A stretch of 10,378 bases of DNA from Deltaproteobacteria bacterium UBA2957 (lineage in GTDB: Bacteria; Myxococcota_A; UBA796): assembly GCA_002348535.1 (NCBI GenBank), contig DEBL01000174.1:1-10378 (forward strand), in the 5' to 3' direction. The translations under genes were made by a program, and so were the position numbers. Under the pieces are notes generated by a model. The model was not told the origin of the DNA and did not search any database. It saw nothing but the letters and a program-made list of their open reading frames with translations. Of the stretch, positions 5,932 to 10,378 are shown one piece after another. The stretch's first letter is position 1. The number at the start of each line of letters is the position of its first letter.

Positions 5932-6375
5932 ATGAATATCATTCCGGATCTGCTCCAGGTACTGCTGAACACCCTGCCATTCTTGGTGGCCATCGTGGGC
6001 ATGTACCGCATTATTCTCCGCCCCATGCTCGATTACCTGTTGGGTCGAGACACGGCGATCAGCGACGGTCACGACGAGGCTTCGCGCATCGAGGCGGAGA
6101 TTGCACGGCGTATGGAAGATTACGAAACCAAGCTGGCCGCTGCGCGGGCGGAGGTGGCTTCCATTCATGCCGCCAAGCGTGCTGAAGCTCAAGCCGAGTA
6201 CGACAAGGTCGTGGGCGCGGCTCGCACGGAAGCAGAGGCCAAGATCGAGTCGGCGGTGGGCGAGATCGGTGCCGCCAAGGAAGCGGCCAGTTCGCAACTC
6301 AAAACCATGTCCGGCGAAATCGCCGAGCAGGTTGCGGTCCAAGTGCTGGGCCGCCCCCTGACCGCAGGAGCGTAA
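5932..6375 (+). CDS. ATP synthase F0 subunit b' (peripheral stalk)
   Basis: This 147-aa protein has one N-terminal membrane helix (about residues 9-30, LNTLPFLVAIVGMYRIIL) followed by RPMLDYLLGRD. It continues as a long charged coiled coil rich in Ala, Glu, Lys and Arg (about 45-135), the form of ATP synthase b-type subunits. With a second b gene directly behind it, it is best read as b', the divergent copy that forms a b/b' heterodimer in the stator stalk linking the membrane part to the delta subunit on top of F1. It starts at the first ATG after AGGGT and is the first gene of the operon. The gap to the next gene is only two bases. Gene names for b' vary (atpF', atpX, atpG in some genomes), so no symbol is given. 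Which of the two copies is called b and which b' is by position and likeness. Confidence 0.88.
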   Translation: MNIIPDLLQVLLNTLPFLVAIVGMYRIILRPMLDYLLGRDTAISDGHDEASRIEAEIARRMEDYETKLAAARAEVASIHAAKRAEAQAEYDKVVGAARTEAEAKIESAVGEIGAAKEAASSQLKTMSGEIAEQVAVQVLGRPLTAGA

Positions 6376-6377
6376 CC

Positions 6378-6929
6378 ATGCACCTGATGCTCTTTGTTTC
6401 AACGGCCATGGCCGGCGGTGCCGCGGGCGACCCGCCGGACTACAACGCCATCGGATTTCATCTCCTCAACTTCGTATTGTTGGTTAGCCTGTTGACGTTC
6501 TTGCTCCGCTCCAAAGTACGCGATGCACTCGCGAACCGAGCCCTCAAGGTCAAAGGCGACATCGATGAGTCAAACCAGCGGCGCAAGGAAGCGCAACAAC
6601 GCTTTGAAGACCTCGAGTCTCGCCTCGATGGCTTCGAAAACGAACTTGAAGCCATGAAGACGGAGGCCGTGGCGAAGGCTGAAGCCGACCACAAGGCCAT
6701 GCTGGGCCGAGCCGAGGAAGATGGAAACCGAATTGCAGAGTCGGCGAAGCGGAGCATTCGCGATGAGACGGAGCGCGCGCGTCAGGCGCTGCGACGCGAA
6801 GTGGCGGAACTCTCGGTTGACCTCGCTCGGGAGAAGCTTTCAGAGACTGTGACCTCAGACGATCAGTCTCGACTGGCTGGCGACTTCATCGCCGAAGTCC
6901 AAGGAACCAATGGAGCGTCCAATGGCTAG
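6378..6929 (+). CDS. atpF: ATP synthase F0 subunit b
   Basis: This 183-aa stalk subunit has a single membrane helix at about 25-43 (IGFHLLNFVLLVSLLTFLL). It is followed by a basic turn (RSKVRDALANRALKVKGDI), typical of b subunits, and a long coiled coil to about residue 160. A short C-terminal segment probably binds delta. In front of the membrane helix is an extra hydrophobic stretch ending AMAGGAAG (residues 1-17) that resembles a cleavable signal. Such N-terminal extensions are seen in b subunits of some deltaproteobacteria. AGGAG lies 7 bases before the ATG, inside the end of the b' gene. The 3' end overlaps the delta gene by 8 bases (20 if delta starts at its upstream ATG). With b' it forms the stator that keeps the alpha/beta head from turning with the rotor. 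Confidence 0.92.
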   Translation: MHLMLFVSTAMAGGAAGDPPDYNAIGFHLLNFVLLVSLLTFLLRSKVRDALANRALKVKGDIDESNQRRKEAQQRFEDLESRLDGFENELEAMKTEAVAKAEADHKAMLGRAEEDGNRIAESAKRSIRDETERARQALRREVAELSVDLAREKLSETVTSDDQSRLAGDFIAEVQGTNGASNG

Positions 6930-7488
6930 TGGCTCGATTGCCCGTCGGTATGCCCGTGCGCTCATTGCGCTGGGCCAAGAAGGCGGAAACACAGATGCAT
7001 TTGCGAGCGACCTCGATCGCTTCGCGGCGGTCTTGGATACCGGTGATGGCCAGCTCCGTGCGGCGCTGACCAACCCCGGACTCAGTACGCTGGAGCGCAA
7101 GGCGGTCCTTGACCAAGTGCTGGAAAAGGTGAAGTTGACCAAAGATGTGGGGAACTTCCTCCGTCTGTTGGTGGATAAAAACCGCCTCAATGAGTTCGAT
7201 GGAATTGTGAGGTTCTACGGCGAAATGGCGGATGAGCTTGCAGGTCGGGCCCGCGCTGTAGTGACCACGGCGTCGGAACTCGATGCTGCGATGCGAAAGA
7301 CGGTTCAAGATGCCCTCGAGGCGTCCACTGGAAAGACCGTCGAGATTGACTTTAAAGTGGACCCAAGCCTCATCGGTGGAATGGTGGCTCAGGTCGGCGA
7401 CATTTCCTACGACGCGAGCGTACGCGCTCGACTGGAAGACATCCAGTCGACGTTGATTCGCACCCCAGGAGCCTTGGCGGAAGCCTAG
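6922..7488 (+). CDS. atpH: ATP synthase F1 subunit delta
   Basis: This 188-aa protein joins the peripheral stalk to the top of the alpha/beta head (OSCP/delta family). The N-terminal helical domain starts with the family hallmark IARRYARALIALG (6-18). The C-terminal part has the signature DPSLIGGMVAQVGD (147-160) followed by YDASVRARLEDI. Both are complete and the length is normal. Two starts are possible. The ATG at 6922 has GGAG six bases upstream and gives the short N-terminus usual for the family. The ATG at 6910, with AAGGA closer by, would add MERP and lengthen the overlap with the b gene from 8 to 20 bases. I prefer 6922. The overlap indicates tight translational coupling within the operon. 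Confidence 0.93.
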   Translation: MASGSIARRYARALIALGQEGGNTDAFASDLDRFAAVLDTGDGQLRAALTNPGLSTLERKAVLDQVLEKVKLTKDVGNFLRLLVDKNRLNEFDGIVRFYGEMADELAGRARAVVTTASELDAAMRKTVQDALEASTGKTVEIDFKVDPSLIGGMVAQVGDISYDASVRARLEDIQSTLIRTPGALAEA

Positions 7489-7506
7489 GCCAATATCGGA
7501 GAAGAC

Positions 7507-9033
7507 ATGGACATCCGTGCAGAAGAGATCAGCGAGATTCTCAAGCAACAAATCCAAAACTACGAAGCCCGCGTGCAGGTCAGTGAGACCGGTACCGTGT
7601 TGTCCGTTGGTGACGGAATCGCTCGCTTGTATGGCCTTCAAAACGCAATGGCGGGAGAGCTTCTGGAGTTCCCCGGCAGCCTCATGGGCATGGTGTTGAA
7701 CCTCGAAGAGGACAACGTCGGTGCGGCCCTGTTCGGTGACGACCGCGGCATCAAGGAAGGCGATGTGGTCAAGCGGACCGGAAAGATCGTGTCGATTCCG
7801 GTTGGCCCGGCCATGATGGGTCGCGTTGTCGATTCCCTTGGAAACCCCATCGACGGCAAAGGTCCCATCGAGACCGATCAGTACCTGCCCGTTGAGATCA
7901 AGGCCCCCGGTATCGTCAAGCGCAAGTCCGTCCACGAGCCCATGCAGACCGGTCTCAAGGCCATCGACGCCATGATTCCAATCGGTCGAGGGCAGCGCGA
8001 ATTGATCATCGGTGACCGTCAGACCGGTAAGACGGCTGTGGCCATCGACACCATCATCAACCAACGCGTGTTCAAGGACGACCCCAAGAAGCGCATGCAC
8101 TGCATCTATGTGGCCATCGGCCAGAAGCAGTCGACGGTTCGTCAGGTGGTTCGGAAGCTCGAAGAAACAGGCGCCATGGAGTACACCACTGTGGTCAGCG
8201 CCAACGCGTCGTCACCGGCACCGCTCCAGTTCCTCGCTCCCTACACCGGCTGCACCATCGGAGAATACTTCCGTGACAACGGCATGCACGCCCTGTGTGT
8301 GTACGATGACCTGTCGAAACAAGCAACGGCCTACCGCCAGCTTTCGCTGCTTCTTCGTCGACCACCCGGACGGGAAGCGTACCCCGGAGACGTCTTCTAT
8401 ATTCACAGCCGGCTTCTTGAGCGGGCGGCCAAGATGTCCGATCGGGACGGTGGCGGCTCGTTGACAGCCCTTCCCATTGTCGAGACCCAAGCCGGAGACG
8501 TGTCGGCCTACATCCCGACCAACGTAATCTCCATCACCGATGGACAGATCTTCCTTGAGTCTGACCTGTTCAACCAAGGGGTTCGACCGGCCGTGAACGT
8601 GGGTATTTCGGTATCCCGCGTGGGCGGTTCCGCTCAGATTCCAGCGATGAAGCAGATCGCGGGTGCACTTCGACTGACACTTGCTCAGTACCGGGAGCTT
8701 CAGGCCTTCGCCCAGTTCGGATCGGATCTGGATGCGGCTACGCAGCAACAGCTGACCCGCGGTGCGCGGATGGTCGAGATTCTCAAGCAAGGTCAATACG
8801 TTCCACTGACGGTTGAAATGCAACTCGTTCACATCCTCGCCGGTGATAGCGGCGCATGCGACGACATCGATGCACCCAAGGTGGGCGAGTTCATTGCCGC
8901 GTTGACCACCTTCGTGGAGTCCAGCCACAGCGATCTTCTCGCGGAGATTCGTGATGTTGCCACCTTCAAGAAGAACGACCTGAAGGACCGTGTCATCGCG
9001 GTCATTCAGGAATTCCGTTCGACTTGGTCCTAA
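7507..9033 (+). CDS. atpA: ATP synthase F1 subunit alpha
   Basis: This 508-aa protein is full length for the family. It forms the non-catalytic nucleotide-binding positions of the alpha3-beta3 head. In order it shows the beta-barrel crown domain (about 25-95, with VLSVGDGIARLYGL), the nucleotide-binding domain with Walker A GDRQTGKT (169-176) and ALCVYDDLSKQA (262-273) as the Walker B region, and the family signature PAVNVGISVS (361-370). Next comes Arg371 of SRVGG, equivalent to the arginine finger contributed to the catalytic beta site, then a helical C-terminal domain. The start ATG has GGAG (7499-7502) upstream. It lies 18 bases after delta and 21 bases before gamma. Nothing is unusual in the conserved residues examined. 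Confidence 0.98.
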   Translation: MDIRAEEISEILKQQIQNYEARVQVSETGTVLSVGDGIARLYGLQNAMAGELLEFPGSLMGMVLNLEEDNVGAALFGDDRGIKEGDVVKRTGKIVSIPVGPAMMGRVVDSLGNPIDGKGPIETDQYLPVEIKAPGIVKRKSVHEPMQTGLKAIDAMIPIGRGQRELIIGDRQTGKTAVAIDTIINQRVFKDDPKKRMHCIYVAIGQKQSTVRQVVRKLEETGAMEYTTVVSANASSPAPLQFLAPYTGCTIGEYFRDNGMHALCVYDDLSKQATAYRQLSLLLRRPPGREAYPGDVFYIHSRLLERAAKMSDRDGGGSLTALPIVETQAGDVSAYIPTNVISITDGQIFLESDLFNQGVRPAVNVGISVSRVGGSAQIPAMKQIAGALRLTLAQYRELQAFAQFGSDLDAATQQQLTRGARMVEILKQGQYVPLTVEMQLVHILAGDSGACDDIDAPKVGEFIAALTTFVESSHSDLLAEIRDVATFKKNDLKDRVIAVIQEFRSTWS

Positions 9034-9054
9034 GCCTTTCTTTAAGGAGCCTGC

Positions 9055-9921
9055 ATGGCCTCCCTTCGTGACACACGCCGACGAATCACGTCGGTCAAGA
9101 ACACCCGGCAGATCACCCGAGCCATGAAACTGGTTGCGGGTGCCAAGTTGCGTCGTGCCACCGATGCGGCGATGGCGGCCAAACCGTACCAAGAGACCCT
9201 CAACCGCGTGTTGGCGCGAGTGACGGCAAACGCGGGCGAGGTCGAGCACCCGCTGCTGAACACGCCAAACAACACCACTGACGTGATTGTGGTCCTGTTG
9301 ACCAGCGACCGAGGACTTTGCGGCGCCTTCAACAGCCAGCTGCTTCGGTCGGTGCAAACCGACATCGACGCGCTCATTGCCGACGGAAAAAACGTACGGC
9401 TCGTCGCATTCGGGAAGAAGGGCGTGGCTCACTTTCGGAACCGGGGCTACGCGATTGAAGACGCAACGGTCGACCTCGATCCGGATTCGTACGCGGATGA
9501 AGCCGATAAGCTCGCGGATCGGCTCGTCGCCGAGATGGCGAAGGACGGCTTTGAGCGGGTGATTGTGGCGTACAACGAGTACCGGTCGGTCATGGTTCAG
9601 GATCCCGCCTTCAAAACGGTACTTCCCATGTCGCTGAGCGGCGGAGAAGAGGATGCCGCTGGCGGTGGTGACTTCCTCTATGAGCCCGACGGGGGCGAAA
9701 TCCTCGGTCGCCTCCTTCCAATGGCGCTCCGCACTCAACTCTTTCAAGCGTTCTTGGAAACCCAAGCGGGCGAACAAGCCGCGCGGATGGCCGCGATGGA
9801 CAACGCCACCCGGAACGCTTCCGAACTCATCGACTCTCTGACACTCGTGTACAACCGAGCCCGTCAGGCAGCCATCACCACCGAACTTACCGAAATCGTG
9901 TCGGGTGCCGAAGCGCTGTAG
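9055..9921 (+). CDS. atpG: ATP synthase F1 subunit gamma
   Basis: This 288-aa protein is the central rotor shaft, turning inside the alpha/beta head and bound below to epsilon and the c-ring. The N-terminal helix carries the conserved run RRRITSVKNTRQITRAMKLV (8-27). The middle has the Rossmann-like segment with LTSDRGLCGAFN (82-93). The C-terminal helix ends with the gamma signature ITTELTEIVSGAEAL (274-288). Length is normal. AAGGAG (9044-9049) lies five bases before the ATG. A modest Gly/Asp/Glu-rich insertion is visible near 197-206, a part of gamma that varies in length between species. It follows alpha and precedes beta, the standard order. Confidence 0.97.
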   Translation: MASLRDTRRRITSVKNTRQITRAMKLVAGAKLRRATDAAMAAKPYQETLNRVLARVTANAGEVEHPLLNTPNNTTDVIVVLLTSDRGLCGAFNSQLLRSVQTDIDALIADGKNVRLVAFGKKGVAHFRNRGYAIEDATVDLDPDSYADEADKLADRLVAEMAKDGFERVIVAYNEYRSVMVQDPAFKTVLPMSLSGGEEDAAGGGDFLYEPDGGEILGRLLPMALRTQLFQAFLETQAGEQAARMAAMDNATRNASELIDSLTLVYNRARQAAITTELTEIVSGAEAL

Positions 9922-9946
9922 CGCAGCACCTTCAGGAGTACACAAC

Positions 9947-10378
9947 ATGTCTGAGAACATTGGAAAAATCGTTCAGGTCACCGGCCCTGTCGTTGACGTA
10001 GAGTTTCCCCCCGGCAAGCTCCCCAACATCTTTTCAGCGCTGACGCTGAGCAACTCGTTCATCAACGACCAAGAAGACAACCTTGTTGTTGAGGTTGCGC
10101 AGCACTTGGGTGAGAACACCGTTCGCTGCATCTCGATGGACACCACCGACGGCCTGACCCGCGGTCAAGCTGTGAAGGACTCCGGACAGCCCATCGCAGT
10201 TCCCGTCGGACCCAAAGTCCTCGGTCGCATCATGAACGTGGTCGGCGAGCCTGTCGATGAGTTGGGTCCCATTGGCTCGGAGTCTACTTCTCCGATTCAC
10301 CGTCAGCCTCCCGGTTTCGTTGACCAGAGCACCGAAGTCGAGATGTTCGAGACGGGCATCAAGGTCGTCGACCTTCTC
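9947..10378 (+). CDS. atpD: ATP synthase F1 subunit beta (5' part; gene runs past the window)
   Basis: The first 144 codons of the catalytic subunit are present and in frame to the window edge. The start MSENIGKIVQVTGPVVDVEF is the typical beta-subunit opening strand. It is followed by the crown domain with NLVVEVAQHLGENTVRCISM, DGLTRGQ, and VPVGPKVLGRIMNVVGEPVD (residues 85-104). The Walker A loop, catalytic Glu and DELSEED region lie beyond the window and cannot be judged. AGGAG (9934-9938) precedes the ATG by eight bases. The usual next gene, epsilon (atpC), would lie outside the window. Confidence 0.97.
   Translation, partial: MSENIGKIVQVTGPVVDVEFPPGKLPNIFSALTLSNSFINDQEDNLVVEVAQHLGENTVRCISMDTTDGLTRGQAVKDSGQPIAVPVGPKVLGRIMNVVGEPVDELGPIGSESTSPIHRQPPGFVDQSTEVEMFETGIKVVDLL

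Noticed and set aside
5914..6402. A minus-strand open frame of 162 codons opposite the b' gene
   Set aside because: The plus strand has a clear b' subunit with membrane helix and coiled coil; the antisense frame has no motif.
6886..8100. A minus-strand open frame of 404 codons opposite delta and alpha
   Set aside because: Same reasoning: antisense to conserved genes, with a low-complexity His/Asp/Leu-rich translation and no ribosome site or domain.
9913..9924. GCGC-TGTA-GCGC palindrome at the end of the gamma gene
   Set aside because: A four-base stem with a four-base loop and no T-run, immediately before the beta gene of the same operon, is unlikely to be a terminator.
8212..9960. A long minus-strand open frame of 582 codons opposite alpha, gamma and the start of beta
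   Set aside because: It lies fully antisense to highly conserved ATP synthase genes, has no recognisable domain, and is the kind of frame produced by GC-rich codon bias on the other strand.

Overview
The window looks like a Gram-negative chromosome, moderately GC-rich by eye. Evidence is a lipoprotein with a lipobox, a putative outer-membrane beta-barrel ending in Phe, and an ATP synthase operon with paired b' and b genes but no a or c gene next to it. That split F0/F1 layout, the Gly/Ser-linker lipoprotein and the PilZ genes recall deltaproteobacterial lineages (Myxococcota, Bradymonadota, Desulfobacterota). This placement is an inference from gene style; there is no marker such as rRNA in the window. 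No RNA gene, CRISPR array, insertion sequence or prophage gene was seen, and no stretch over 300 bases lacks a gene.

Left part (1-2295): the 5' end of a lipoprotein gene on the minus strand, cut by the window edge, carries a Gly/Ser linker and an OB-fold-like domain. Diverging from it is a two-gene ABC-2 exporter operon: an ATPase with a Glu in the Q-loop position, and a six-helix permease joined by an ATGA overlap.

Middle part (2353-5796): this is the least familiar region. Two PilZ-domain proteins of the same length (222 aa), evidently paralogues, flank an inverted pair of minus-strand genes. The pair encodes a 321-aa protein resembling a decayed RecF/SMC-type ATPase head, and a 146-aa zinc-ribbon protein with two membrane helices. 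They overlap by ATGA. The zinc-ribbon gene converges on the first PilZ gene so tightly that one TTAA supplies both stop codons. The second PilZ gene runs into a putative outer-membrane beta-barrel gene. The layout suggests a small envelope-linked module that may respond to cyclic di-GMP, with unknown function.

Right part (5932-10378): an F-type ATP synthase operon in the order b' - b - delta - alpha - gamma - beta (cut by the window edge). It is preceded by a 135-bp leader with possible hairpins. These genes encode the peripheral stalk and the F1 head. The membrane ring (c), the a subunit and epsilon are not in the window; epsilon is expected after beta, and a and c are presumably elsewhere in the genome.
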